Source: Hirudo medicinalis (Eukaryota; Annelida; Clitellata; Hirudinida; Hirudinidae). From it: 64,000 bases of DNA. The translations under genes were made by a program, and so were the position numbers. The first letter of the stretch is position 1. Each line of letters starts with the position of its first letter. The stretch lies in the NCBI GenBank assembly GCA_011800805.1, contig MPNW01000101.1, positions 156,826 through 220,825 on the forward strand, given 5' to 3'. Below the pieces are notes generated by a model. The model was not told the origin of the DNA, ran no database searches, and worked only from the letters and a program-made list of their open reading frames with translations. Shown one piece after another: positions 12,399-24,235 of the stretch.

Positions 12399-12649
12399 CA
12401 GTTGTGAGAATGTGGCATAGTTTCACTGGTGCAGGTAATCACAGACTGAAAGGTAATATTTACATTTAATTTAATGATTTTATCAAGTTAAATTTATTTT
12501 AAATCCTAAGGGATTGATATGAAAAACTTCTTTTACGGACGGAGAATAACATACAATTATAATAACTTCGTTACAGATTCATTCATTCGTCATTGAAACA
12601 ATAGAGATTCAATAATAGGACCGCCGAGAGTGGGGGAGAGGCAAAAAGT

Positions 12650-13088
12650 CGAATAAAAGCCGAATCTTTAAAATTTCTCCCGACTGCTGCTACAAAGAAA
12701 ATATAAGTCCCAGTTTGCATTTATTAATATGTGGCGTGAAGAAGCCACCGAGCGCTTTCATGGCAACTGAGGCGGACAAGTCGAAGCTTGCCGGCTTCCA
12801 AGCAGTTCAGTAGTATACATAAAGAAGCTAATTAGAGCTTTCAGAGTCGCTCCAGTCCAGACAGTAATGATTGGCATAAGAAGGCTAACGAGAGCCGAAG
12901 ATAATGTTGGGTACGGAAGATTAAAAACCGACAGGGACACCTGATCACCGGATGCGACCCGCTCCTCCCCTTCACCCCCACCAAAAAATATGGGGAGAAT
13001 CACAAGACCGAATCTTTTGAAGACCGTCTGAGGAAACTCCTCTGAGGCCGCTGTGCTTAGAGACCCGATATTTCTGTTGACGGCCATA
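12650..13088 (+). mobile_element. 3' end of an R2-like (REL-endonuclease) non-LTR element
   Basis: The same 3' sequence recurs at 23340-23740 and, more diverged, at 54300-54600. All read through GAAGCCAC or equivalent, a stretch around CTGATCACCGG or CACCTGTCG, a proline-rich run with CCCCCAAAAAATG-type sequence, then AAGACC/GAAGACGATC. Only the untranslated or C-terminal end is left. Confidence 0.55.
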
Positions 13089-13089
13089 G

Positions 13090-14180
13090 CTGTGTTTCAG
13101 AAGTTAGGTTTTTCACCATTTTGCAAGATACTTGTATGTACAAGTTTTTTGGACACAACAATAAGATGGGATATGCTAAGTACTGTGACTGGCGAATCCA
13201 CTTTGACGCTAATGAAACTAAACCCAATATGCTGGTCTGGTCGACTGCTAACACTGCTTGGTAAGAACCTACACCATAACTACAAAACGATTTTAAAGTT
13301 ATTGACATAATTACATTTCAACAAAAGAGGAGAAATAATAAGTCTTCAACTAAAGAGATATGTTGAAATTTTTAATTGTATTCTTGTTAGTTATATTTTC
13401 AAAGATTCTTGGAGCAATTGAAACATCTTCGTGTCTTCGAAATATTTGCAAAATGCAAACCATGGAACCAGTGGCGGATTTAGGGGTGTCGCAGCTACTA
13501 ATATTTTCTTTAAAATAGAATTAATTTATTTTTCGTACACTGGCCTTTTTCATAATTTTTAATCACTTCAATTTTCTTTTCCAAGACATTTTTTTCCATT
13601 GACAGCCAATGTCTTTTGTGATAATCCATAGCTAACAACAATCGATCATGAAGTCATTTAAGCACGCTATAAATGGAAGTTTGAAGTTGAAGTTGGATCC
13701 AGCAAAAACAAGATCTATATTTTGGAAGAGATTGGAGTGCATAAGAACGTAATGTTTTAGGAACAATGTTTTAAATGAACAAGTTTACACATAAAAAATC
13801 CAGCATGAACGTAATTGGTGAATTTTAAGCTTTTCTTTTTAATTTTCCGAAGATGGGATCTGTGTGAGTGCAGGCAGTACGCATGTTATTTTCGGGAGAT
13901 TGAGCAATGTAAGAAAGATGAAAAATTATAAGCCATAATTATATTACAATAATTTAAATGTGGGTATATGAATGAGTAATACAATATAATCCCTATTGGC
14001 ATAGTAATGTAGCGTCGATGCGAGAAATGATTCCAACTTTTTTGTAGAATTTGTTAACTAAATATTGAATAAGAGGTTTGAAAGTAAGATACTGGATCTA
14101 CAAAGTTAGAAATTAACAAGTTTCATATATTTTACGATATTGAACATAGTCTCCAGCATTAATAAACTGGTCATTAAAGG
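13090..14180. other. Gene-free stretch
   Basis: No host gene or element family recognised. Small open frames on both strands at 13053-13310 are antisense to each other and show no domain. Confidence 0.45.
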
Positions 14181-14770
14181 CAAGGATTTTTCCTAACTTT
14201 TGCTAGTTCATTATTCATCGCGAAGTAAGATGTAATCACAAGTTACTTTCGTAACGTAGTACACTTTCGTGTCATCAGCAAAAAGTATAAATTCAAAGAT
14301 GTTGAGAGGAATGACACATGTTACATGAAGAATGACACATGTTACATGACACATATAGCAAACAAAACAAAAGCACATAATCTTGTGGTACTTCTAAAGT
14401 AATTGGTATAGTGAAAGAGAAAGTTTTCGAAGGACATCTGGCCCCGGTCGTTCAAGTAACTATACCAAACATTTGTCACGAATGCGGTAGTTTCATGGAT
14501 ACGCTTCCAAGCAACCCAGTTAGTTCAATTTAGTTAAATCTGTATCCAGTTGGGGACAAAACAAAAGTTTTACGGACCACTCTTAGCAGCCTCCCGTTTA
14601 TGATTTCGATATAAATCCCTGCGCAGTTTACATCACGAACGCTGCAGTTTATCAAGCAAAATTACATGATTCATCTCATCAAAAGTCTTAGCCATATCCA
14701 AGAAGACCCCTATTGTTGATTGGCTCCTACAGGCTCCTTACTGAAAGAGCAGTTTAAAGTTTAATCGTTT
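14180..14770 (-). mobile_element. Jockey/CR1-like reverse transcriptase relic
   Basis: On the minus strand GVFLDMAKTFDEMNHVILL occurs near 14725-14670 (first catalytic Asp region), and near 14300-14260 a decayed match to the FADDTKV motif follows LNLYFL. Stops lie between them. Confidence 0.6.
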
Positions 14771-15340
14771 ATAGAAACGATTGTTCCTTCGCCAGAACAT
14801 TGTTTCGAGGAATCATCCCAGATTTTGAGCTGTTCAACTTATGATATACTCTGAATGTCTGTTCAAGGCTTCAAGACTTGAATTAAAATTGAATTTTAGA
14901 TTATTCAGAATAAAAGATAACTTTAATTGGTTTTTGTAAATGTATCATATAGCTGAAATGAGACAGAGCAGAGATCAATCAATCCATCGTATTTGAGCTT
15001 GATGAAGAAATAATTTTAAGGTCATGCCTCTAACTTTAACATTAAATAAATACTGAATAAATATTTCAAGAAAATTGAATTTATTAGATTTATCTATCAA
15101 AATCGTTTCCATTAATATAATCGCAAATATAATGAATATATTTGAGCTCAGTTGTTTGTGTAATTTTATGCCTTCACTACATACAATATGTGAGAATATT
15201 GACTTTTCTATCGCAAGTAAACACAACTGTTTTCACCATCTGATTGAATATTCCCCAAGGCACTGCTTCTCGGCGAATAATAGCAGAGCAATTTAAAGTT
15301 AGGACATAAATTTATTTATTATTTTAAAGCTCGTCAGAAG
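14770..15340. other. Gene-free stretch
   Basis: AT-rich sequence with short overlapping open frames on both strands (14975-15296), none with a recognisable domain. Confidence 0.4.
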
Positions 15341-15418
15341 TCTGATGATGATGATGATGATGATGATGATTATAACGATGACGACGACTATGATGATGAT
15401 GATAATAATAATAATAAC
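15341..15418. repeat. (GAT)n/(AAT)n microsatellite
   Basis: Runs of GAT units, interrupted by ACGACGACG, then AAT units. Confidence 0.9.
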
Positions 15419-17030
15419 AAGCAGCCACAGAAAATTGGGCTCCAGGACAATTCCAAAGAAATAATTGACAGCAAACACTTTGGTGGTGTTTCAGATTATT
15501 CAAAATATTGGAAAAATATTTAGATGCGCAAAGAATTTTTTTGAATCATACTGGAGACGCCAGAGCCTGAATTTGCGAAACATCTCGAAGCTTCTGCAAC
15601 AACCCTTACACATCTGCAGTTTCTAACTCTCGATTATGATGTACAAACACATTGATTTTACTCTATTTTCTTATAGACCTGATAATTATTTATTGAGATA
15701 TTTTATACTGAATATTTTTATATTTTTATACTGAACTTTTAATTTCATTGGAGTTAAAACATCGATTAACCAACTAATTCTAACAACTTGAACTTAATGT
15801 GAGTCGTGCACTTGCAATTTTCGACTCCATAAGTTTATTGCGAATAAATAATTGTTAGAACATGCGATTTCAGCAGTTGTTCGAACGATGGCTGGATTAT
15901 TAAGATTCTATTTTTGTAACATTACAATGATCATATTTATTATCACATAAATTTATTGTTGTTACATAATGAGAGACCGAATCAATTGAATGTCAAATTA
16001 AGCATTATGAAACAAAAATTTGACTTTGGGAAACAAATGAATCAATTAACCTGATTCAAGGGTAAAGGTAAAGGTTTAAATCCAAGGTCAATGCGCCTTT
16101 GTGGCAGTACGAACATGCGGAATCACATGGCGGATTGGAACTTGTGTTCACCCGGCGTCTCTTGGAAACAAAATATTTGGAAGGCAGCTATCATCGACTT
16201 AAGCTCCACAGCGAGGATTCATGAACGTGTACATCTCTCGATGCACAAAAATTCTCCTCGCTTCCAAACAATTCGCATTCTCCGGTTTTTCGGGATCCAA
16301 TTCACGAGCCCGATGAGCTTATACGAGATCTTATTGCTTAGAAATAATTCATGTATTCTTAAACTGATTTGTGTAAAGTGGCTATATTTCTAAATAGCAA
16401 TTGTGCATGTTCATGAATAATCAAGCGCGTTTTAGAATATATTTTATTTAATATGCAGCTACAAAAGTCGTATTGCTTCAAATCAGATGCATTTCTGCAT
16501 CTTTTTCGTAATCAGTATCCTGCCAAGACGGATGCATGTGTTCACTCCATAGGCTAACCTTGTGGATTCACCAGCTGATTCACCTGGATATCGACTTGTT
16601 TATTTTTGGACTTCCAACTCAACAACGCAATTATTTTAAAGCCCAAATTATTCGATATCAGCTATGGAAGATGTCCCCTATGTTATGTCAATTTTATCAT
16701 GGAAAACTTGCTGAGCCCTTGGGCACTTACCCCTGCCAAATCGGGGGCCCTGGTGGAAGATGATGGTTTAATTAACAATTGCATTTGTATAGCTAGGTGA
16801 ATAGGCGAAGCCGTTGAAAGAATTCAATCAAACGTACTATTTGTTTTGACTTAAGTGAAGTGCTTTATTTTATTTTATTTGCTATCTTGCTTGATTGCTA
16901 GTTAAAGCAAAACGTATATTTAAAGTTGTAAGTGTGTTTTAAACTAATCTAACTTCGATAAAAAAGACAATTCATCTCCTCATGCCAGTTACGTCCTCCT
17001 GGAACCATAAAAATGTTAAATGCTCCATAT
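15419..17030. other. Gene-free stretch
   Basis: Nothing convincing. The segments 16090-16300 and 16500-16790 are richer in GC and hold short open frames that may be element debris, but no domain could be assigned. Confidence 0.4.
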
Positions 17031-17399
17031 GTTTCATGGATAAATTATGGGAGGACATGAAGAGACGGGTGATGGAGACAGAGGAAATACGAGAGGAGGA
17101 GAGCTATGAGAAGCTTCTTTAGCCATCCTTAGAGATACTGGAGATCGCTACACGAATCTCCGAAATCGGGTAAACTTTCCGAACACTTAAAAAGTACAAT
17201 GATGTCCTTAGCCATGAGTACCTACAGGAAAGGTTGGACATCCCAACAGCCGGCAAGTCCTTTTTGCTTGGCGTCTCCTTCGCTCGAGGAACCTGCTGCA
17301 TTTCCTTGTTCAGAGAGCGTGATCTTCCGCCACGGTCGATGATGAGTTAAAGAAGGCAGAGGGCGTTTATTATTATTTCAAAGGAGAAAGTGACTTGCT

Positions 17400-19060
17400 C
17401 CAGTTCATGCTCCTTCCAAAGCTACTCTGCCCATTAACCCATTAACCATCTATAAGATTGTATTGTCAGTGGTCGAAGATCTGGAGAAAAGTAAACCGAT
17501 ACACCAGAAAAATGGCTGGGCCTTCCCCCAGAGCTGTCATGGGTTGCCCTCTACAGCAGAAGAGCGAGTCTGCGACTGCCACTGAGGTCCATCGTGGAAG
17601 AGTACAAGCTCTCCATAATAAGAACCGAGTGGATGCTCAAAAACTCTGCGGATAGCAAGATCCGCGAAGTCAAGCCACTGCTCAGATCTGGAAAGAAATT
17701 CCGAGTGCAGAATGAGGTCGATGAATCAGTAGCCTTGCTGACGTTCGAGAAATTAAAAGATCCTATCCAGACTGGCCGTCATGCTGTTGGACAGAACTTC
17801 CTTCAAAATGGTCCCAAGCGAGCTCATCAGTATGAGCCGCTATGATTAGCTAGGAAAGGCAAAAAGTGGAGCAAGACCTAGTCACGAGGGCAGTGCAGCA
17901 AGCACAGCAAGGCAAGTGGACAATGTGGGACAACGATTCCTTACTTGGAGCGATGTGAAGAAAATGTTTCCTCTCCGGCTTGCCTTCGCGATAAGGTTAG
18001 TGTACGACCAGTTGCCCTCCAGGGTCAATTTGCAGAAACCAAATGCGGGTTCTGTAGCGGAACCGAGTTATCTGCATCATGTGCTCAGCAATTGCACATA
18101 TGCCCTTGCCGACGGTAGGTATGCGTGGCGACATAACCAGGTCCTTCGAGAAGTGTGTGAGGCCGCGAGAGCAGCAGTTTCCAAAACAAACTCGCGCACG
18201 ATCGCAAATCAGCGGAAGATTTATTTCTTGCACGAGGGCTTGTCACACCTCTGCAAAATGAGATCAAACGCCCAAGACACTCTTGTAGAGGCAAAAAACT
18301 GGATCGTCGCAGCCAACATAGAAGGGATGAGGCACAACCCCCGTGATGCTGATAGAAAGTGGCAAGAGGCCGGGAGGCCGGAGGCAGGTCACGGTACATG
18401 GGAAGATAGTGTTACAGCCAACAGGATTGATAATGTTGACATAAGCATTAATTAGCCTATGATTGTTAGGTCACGAAAGGCTATAAGAGGACTCGAAGTC
18501 GATAGTGGCTAAATTTATGCTCAGTTAATTAAGTTGTGAGTTTATAATAACGTTTGTGTCGGAGTCGACATCAAACGGAAAGAAAATTCTGAACCATGTT
18601 ATTTGTTGCAACAGATAGACTTGAATATAAATTGCGCTCAAAGCGGAAAAGTATGCAGATCTGTCGATGAACCTGGAAGAGAAAGGTTACAGAAAAGACC
18701 TCTTCCCCATCGAGGTAAGCTTTCCTCACTAAGATTGGAATGTCTAGACGAGAAAAAACGAAGGCTATGACAAGGATGTCTGAGACTGCAGAAGCTGCCT
18801 CATTCTGGATCTAGCAAATGAGAAGCCAGAAGTCTTCCGAAGCCACTGCAGGAAACCCGTAGAAAGTTGTCGATCTCCGGTGAAAATGATCTATCGAAAC
18901 GACGGGGCCAAACTCCTTGGCCTAGAGATGCCGTATTGTTGGGAGAAATAGACCGGTCACGGGCTCGCAAATCGCTATCGGGTACTATCCAAATGGAGTA
19001 GAATAAAAGCCCGTGGCCAAGTCCTGAAAATGTTTATCTCCCAATTGCCTCTACCAAGAA
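17400..19060 (+). mobile_element. R2-like non-LTR retrotransposon relic (C-terminal half)
   Basis: In shifting frames the segment gives NRYTRKMAGPSP near 17490, HRGRVQALH/EEYKLSIIRTEWMLKN at 17590-17650, then an open run 17916-18455 containing HHVLSNCTYALADGRYAWRH followed by NQVL, the Cys/His motif that precedes the restriction-like endonuclease in this group. A decayed endonuclease part follows (KYADLSMNLEEKGY and LFPIEVS near 18650-18720). The same order of motifs occurs at 53080-54280. The upstream reverse transcriptase core is missing or too decayed to read. Confidence 0.75.
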
Positions 19061-19079
19061 AATGTAGACCCCAGTTTGC

Positions 19080-20270
19080 ATATAGGGAAGATGGGAGCTT
19101 CTTGAACCAGCTGTGACTGAATTAGCTTCAACTTCTGAATGAATGTCACAACAGGTTCACACAACTTGTGCACCAGCTGATCCTTTCCAGTCTGACGTTC
19201 ATCTCGGTCATGAATTTCGTCATATCGACTAGAAACGCCAAGTCGTTCAACCATGAGTCATCATCCAGGAAGCACATCCTTTCCTTTGTTTGTCATGAAT
19301 GTCTTTATTTCATGACGTAGACTCCAGAATCGAAATAATGTCGATGCTAAGCCAGCAGCGAACTTGGCAGAAGTAAACCACAACATCGTGATCTGAGCCC
19401 ACTTGCTCCAGAAAGGATTTAAACTCCCTGTGATTGAGACCTCTGGACCTGATGAAGTTGATAGCTGATACAACTTTTTCCATCTTATGCAATTTTTAAG
19501 GATCTTGGCACACAGGTTTTCTTGGTGAATAATGCAATGGTTTCGTGAGGCACCGATTTTGCTAACAACGTTACAAATCCGTTCTGCTTCCCTGTCATGG
19601 CATGTCCCCATCTGTCGTAATGCCAATTAGTTTGTTCATAGAAAGCTTGCATTTCTTAACTACCTGATTTACTTTTGAAAGACGTCCTTTCCTGTTGTGG
19701 TGCCCTTCAGTGGACATATATCCAACAATTCCTCGACGACATCAAACGTTATAGCAACCCGTCTTACAAATATAGCCAGTTGAGCGGTGTCACTTATGTC
19801 CGTGCTCTCATCAAGCGCTAAGCTGTAGAACTCGCAACCTCTGAGTCCCTGGACCAATGTGTCTTCAATGTAAATGTAAATGTAGTCCATTTATGCAGCG
19901 CCATATGCATAGCGTCAGAGGCGCTTCTTGTTAACCATTTATATGGCGCTCCTTCCCAATGGCGCTTGCGGCAGTGCAGGCTGGGTTTCGAACACGACAC
20001 ATTACGACTGTTGCCATTACCGCCGTATGCAGGAACGTAACCCATTCGGCCAACCTGCACAATATTTGCTGCCATGTCATCAACTCTTCTAGCAACAGTT
20101 TGGTGAGAAAGACTGACATTTTCCACGAAAGACTTTTTATCTGGGAAGACCACATCAGTAAATATTTGCAAGCAATCCTTCACTAACTGCCCATCTGAAA
20201 ACGGTTTTCCTTTCTTGGCAATAATCTCTGCTATTAAAAAGCTAACCATTGTTGCTGCTTCCGAACTCTG
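19080..20270 (-). mobile_element. hAT transposase relic (GTF2I-repeat/ZBED-like type), split by a SINE
   Basis: Minus-strand pieces in order are SFLIAEIIAKKGKPFSDGQ and VSLSHQTVARRVDDMAANI (20240-20060), then after the SINE YSLALDESTDISDTAQLAIF (19830-19770), LKGTTTGKDVFQK, CIIHQENLCAKILKN (19550-19490), SRGLNHREF (19450-19420) and LRHEIKTFMTNKGKD (19320-19270). Frameshifts and the insertion make it dead. This order matches the hAT-derived families related to GTF2IRD2 and FAM200. Confidence 0.85.
19868..20060 (-). repeat. tRNA-derived SINE, best-preserved copy
   Basis: On the minus strand the head (20060-19974, 87 bases) begins GTGCAGGTTGGCCGAATGGG and ends CCTGCAC. A 7-base acceptor stem therefore pairs perfectly, with an A-box-like TGGCCGAATGG and a B-box GTTCGAAACCC. 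The length and A box resemble a Leu/Ser-type tRNA. The body follows (GCCGCAAGCGCCATTGGGAA) and then the tail with GCGCCTCTGACGC and ATATGGCGCTGCATAAATGG. It sits inside the hAT relic, so it inserted later. Related copies lie at 1527, 30578, 40101, 41767, 43643 and 44921. Confidence 0.85.
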
Positions 20271-20389
20271 ATTGGCTACTTTGAAGAAAGACTGCGATAC
20301 TTTGTTTCAACGAGTTGATTCGATCGGTCCTGGCTTGACCAACCATGCTATCAAATTTACTTGCATGTTTCGTACTGTAATGTCGCTTG

Positions 20390-22330
20390 ATATTGTATTT
20401 AGGATTTTCACCCCGGGTTTCCCCGAACCCGAAAACCCGGGTTTTTCATTGATTTTATGGACCCGAAACCCGGGTTTTACAAATTCATATCGAAGTCAGA
20501 ACTCTCCCTGAAACCTCATCTTTTGGGCCCAAATTGAAAACTTGCATAATTGGTGAGTATTTTACCAAAACCCAGGAATAAAGTTGATAAAGTTGTGGAC
20601 AAACTAGTTGCTTTAGATGGCCTATCCTTCAATCAAATTGCTAATAGTTCTCTTATCGAACGTGCTTTTAAATCAGATGGTATCCTCCTGCCCAGCAGTA
20701 TAAATCAAATTAAAGTTCTGTTCATGAAATATTTTCAAGACGTGAAGAGCAAAATCACTAAGAAAATCGTCGAAATCATAAAGTGCAATGGTCGTTTTTC
20801 AATTAGTTTTGATGAATCAACATCAACAAGAAACCGAAGATTCATAAATCTGAATTTACATTTTTCAACTTATTTCCAATCTCTTGGTCTCTAATTATAG
20901 AGTTGTGGAGAGCATGAACACAGAAAGATTGATTCAGCTTGTCAAAGAGAAGCTCAGTGAGTACAAAGTTTCTTTGGATGAGGTTGTAGCCTCAGTCACT
21001 GGACTGTAAAACACGATGGAATAATCTTTTGAAAATGCTGCAACGTTTTTATGAGGTGAAAAAAGAATTTAAAATTGCAATGCTTCAGATTGATCAGCAG
21101 TTTGATCTGAATGACCAAGAACTGGCCACGATTAAAGAACTTTGTGATACTACTTACTCCTCTTGAAATTGCAGTGAAATATTTGTGTCAAGAAGATGCT
21201 GACCTCATCCTAGCTGAAAACGTAATAACATTTACATTGAAGAAGTTGAGAGACTTAAACACTCCTAACGGAAAGATTGTGTTTCAAAAATTTGAAATTA
21301 GAATCCTACAGCGGCATAATCCAGAGCTGGCCCATCTGATTAAATTTTTGAAATTGGCAGACTTCCTTGATGAGTCTCATGCTGAGTTTGGTGTCTGTCA
21401 CGCCGGTAGCCTGTGAGCTCACCGTCGCGACTCGTGCGCGGCAATTCTTTTGTTAGCGTGGAACTTTATTTTAACTTTTTTTTGTTCGAGCCACATGCCT
21501 GGGTACTCAGGCGCATAATCATTATCTAGCTAACTGTATATATATATATATATATATATACATGTGCCAGGCACAGAGACAAGTCGAGGTCGTCGCAGTG
21601 TCGTCTTGTATTATTATTATTGATTTTTTTTATCGAATAAAGACTTCGGTTGTTCGTTCGAGTGTCTCCGAGCAATCTACAAATTCGAACTTCTGTAGTG
21701 AAAGGCTCTTTGGGCAAAACACGTCACAATGTCAAAATTCAGAAGACTAAGGTTTCTACCCTTGTAACAAACTTAATGAAACGTTTGTTTAAGGCTAATG
21801 AAGCTGACCAAGATGATGATGGTTTTGAAATTGAAGTTGAGGATGTCGCTGAAGAGAACAAAGAAGTTTCTAAATGGAAATCTCCCTGTATGATGAGCTG
21901 AATATATTTCTGCAGGAGCAAGACCCACAACAAAGTCAACTTGAATGTGGATTTGTCTCCCACATCATCAAAAAAGAAATTCAGTTGTTTCAAGCAACTG
22001 AAAACTTGGACAAACTTTACATATGTTTGACAACAATTCGACCAGCTTCAGTGGAAGCAGAAAGAGCTTTTTCTGTAATGACAGAAATGTTTTTTGCAAA
22101 CAAACTAAAAAACCGACTTAATGATGACACTTTGAATTCAATGATGGTGTTACAAAAGTTTTACAGAAAATAAATTCTATTAACCTTATTATATATGTCT
22201 ATATATGGTATATAAAATTGCCTTTGGCTTCTTTAGCTGTCAATAGTAAATAAGTTTATATATGGATAGGGAAACCTGGGGAAAACCCTAGTTTCGAAAA
22301 AATTGCCCAAAATCGAAAAAAATAGTTGTA
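20390..22330 (+). mobile_element. Second hAT element, interrupted by a probable LTR
   Basis: The left end holds repeated CCCGGGTTT words (20410-20485) of the kind used as hAT subterminal repeats. Broken frames then give FSISFDESTSTRNRRFINL near 20800, RVVESMNTERLIQLV, LTPLEIAVKYLCQEDADLIL near 21160, and at the end TIRPASVEAERAFSVMTEMF then NRLNDDTLNSMMVL (22030-22160), the hAT C-terminal dimerisation region. Stops at 20894 and 21007 and the insertion near 21390-21693 kill it. Confidence 0.8.
21394..21693 (+). mobile_element. Probable solo LTR nested in the hAT relic
   Basis: GC-rich sequence breaks the transposase frame. It starts TGTCACGCCGGTAG and ends CCGAGCAATCTACA, with a polyadenylation signal AATAAA about 45 bases before the end and an (AT)n run at 21537-21560. 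Transposase-like coding resumes right after it. No clean target duplication was found. Confidence 0.5.
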
Positions 22331-22639
22331 TTCCTTCTGAAAAGCGATAGTTTCTTGGCAAATCAAGCACAAAACGCCACCAAGATGTTCCATCGCGAAA
22401 AAATCTTCCGTCCACGAACATTTGAACGAGCGATTTTCAACATCAATTTTCCGTTACGTGCTAGAGCCGATGTGGGGTACGTTGATCTGAGGATCTGTCC
22501 CCAAATACTAAATTTAAGCATTCTTTTGGCATTGTATGTTTAGTGTAGCCCCATAATTTGCTGTTTTCTATTATTGCAAAAATGTGATCCGTGTTCTTTA
22601 CTTTATAGGTTTGATTTTTACAATGGTGGGTCATCGGCA

Positions 22640-23030
22640 GTGAAAGACAGATCTAGGTACGACACCTGTTGAAGTGATGAGAACTGCAGTTGATGAAGTT
22701 ATCATGAACAGAGCTGTCATTGCTCTAGCACGTGAAGTTGGAATTGACCGTTTGACATTAAAGCCATATGTTCGGAAGAGACACCTTAATCCAAATGTTA
22801 GTTTGATACCGAATTTGAATACGAGACAAGTATTCAAAGTAGAACAATAAGAGATGCTTGAAAATATTTGATGCAAGCATATAAGATGAACTATGGGCTC
22901 TCCATCAAAACAACTCGCCAGTTCGCATATGAAATGACCGACGCAAATAACATCACATCAGCTTCATGGTTGATGAACAAAACTGCTGGTATTAATGGGC
23001 TTCAGGGTTTCACAGAATATGGCATTGAAC
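22640..23030 (+). mobile_element. Tigger/pogo-type transposase N-terminal relic
   Basis: The frame gives MRTAVDEVIMNRAVIALARE, then RLTLKPYVRKRH and IPNLNTRQVFKVEQ. After a frameshift it gives MNYGLSIKTTRQFAYEMTD, NNITSASWLMNKTAGIN and GLQGF. This is the helix-turn-helix DNA-binding pair of Tc1/mariner-pogo (CENP-B-like) transposases. The catalytic part is absent. Confidence 0.7.
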
Positions 23031-23339
23031 CCTTTGAAGACTGTTGAGTAATGTATCAACTGACTGTTATTAGGAATTTTGGATATTATACCTGTTTTAT
23101 TGCATTTTTTTAGAGAAAATAATGTAGGATCAATGCGCCCCATTAGGGGGGGGGGGGGAAGGATCATTGTAGGGGATGTACCAAAGTTAAATTTAGCAAT
23201 AGTTTTCTTGCATTACACAATTTAAACTGAATTCAATAAAAAAATAAAGGTTCTTCTACTAAATTCACCAATAACAATGCTCATGAATGGCTTGACTGTT
23301 GTTGCCAAAAAGTCTCAAAACAGATCAATTGCCCCCGCC

Positions 23340-23740
23340 TCCCATACTAATTACACTGCGTGAAGAAGCCACTGAGAGCTTTCGTAGGCAACTGGGGTGG
23401 ACACAAGAATAGAATTTCGATAAAGACACAAGAAGGCCAAAGAGAGCCTCGCTTGAAGTTTGCCGGCTTCTAAGCGGTGCAGCAAGCGACAAAAAGAAAC
23501 TAATTAGAGCTTTCAGACTAACAGTCCAGGCAATAACGATCGGCGTAGGAAGGCTAACTAGAGCCTCTTATAGCCGAAGATAACGTTGGGTCCTGAAGGT
23601 AAAAACCGACAGGAACATCCGGCTGATCACCTGTCGCCCCCCAAAAAATGTGAGGAGAATCATAGGGCCAAAACGTTTGAAGACGATCCCTGCCGGATCT
23701 GCAAGGCGGAGTATTAAGAAACTAGACATGCTTTCTTGTT
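23340..23740 (+). mobile_element. 3' end of an R2-like non-LTR element (third copy)
   Basis: Clearly homologous to 12720-13060: shared runs include GTGAAGAAGCCAC, TTGCCGGCTTC, CTAATTAGAGCTTTCAGA and a CCCCCCAAAAAATGTGAGGAGAATCA-type stretch. Only the 3' end is present. Confidence 0.6.
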
Positions 23741-23925
23741 CTTTCTTGTTTCCTGTTCTCCACTCAGCTTCAGATGCTATATTAATATTTTCTAAAGTTT
23801 TATAATATGCAACAGTCATTTCGCCACTGTAGCCATTTATTTATTAGGCATTTGCTATTAAAAACGGTTCATATAGTTCAAAATATTTGATTTATAGAGG
23901 ATATATTCTCTTAATCGAACCCTTG

Positions 23926-24235
23926 GGGTCGTCCATAAATTATGTCAACAAAATAGGGTGGGGGTGGTTTAAGATTAATTGACGTCAACAGTGCTATTTT
24001 TTTTATGATAAAATTTTTTTTTTAAATCATGATCTTTTTTTGCTTTTCCATTACTAGATTGACATAACATACGGGCACGTGGCCGCTCTGCCTACTGGGT
24101 TTTTTGCTAGGTAATTTTTGTCGGCGACCCTGTTCACAAGTCATGTTTTTAAAAGTTTGACAATTGTTGTCAAGGGGGAGAGAGGGGTCAGAAATTACGT
24201 TAAATTTGTTGACATAATTAACGGACGACCCCTTA
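23926..24235. mobile_element. MITE with GGGGTCGTCC terminal inverted repeats
   Basis: The left end GGGGTCGTCCATAAATTATG, with GTCAACAAA after it, is the reverse complement, with two or three changes, of the right end around TTTGTTGACATAATTAACGG then ACGACCCC. It is about 310 bases with no coding capacity. From memory, very similar ends mark a MITE family seen in many arthropods and other invertebrates. A single right end of the same type occurs at about 33215-33245. Confidence 0.75.

Noticed and set aside
19974..20060. A functional tRNA gene on the minus strand
   Set aside because: Boxes and acceptor stem are good, but the same unit with a common non-tRNA body and tail recurs seven times, so it is a SINE head.
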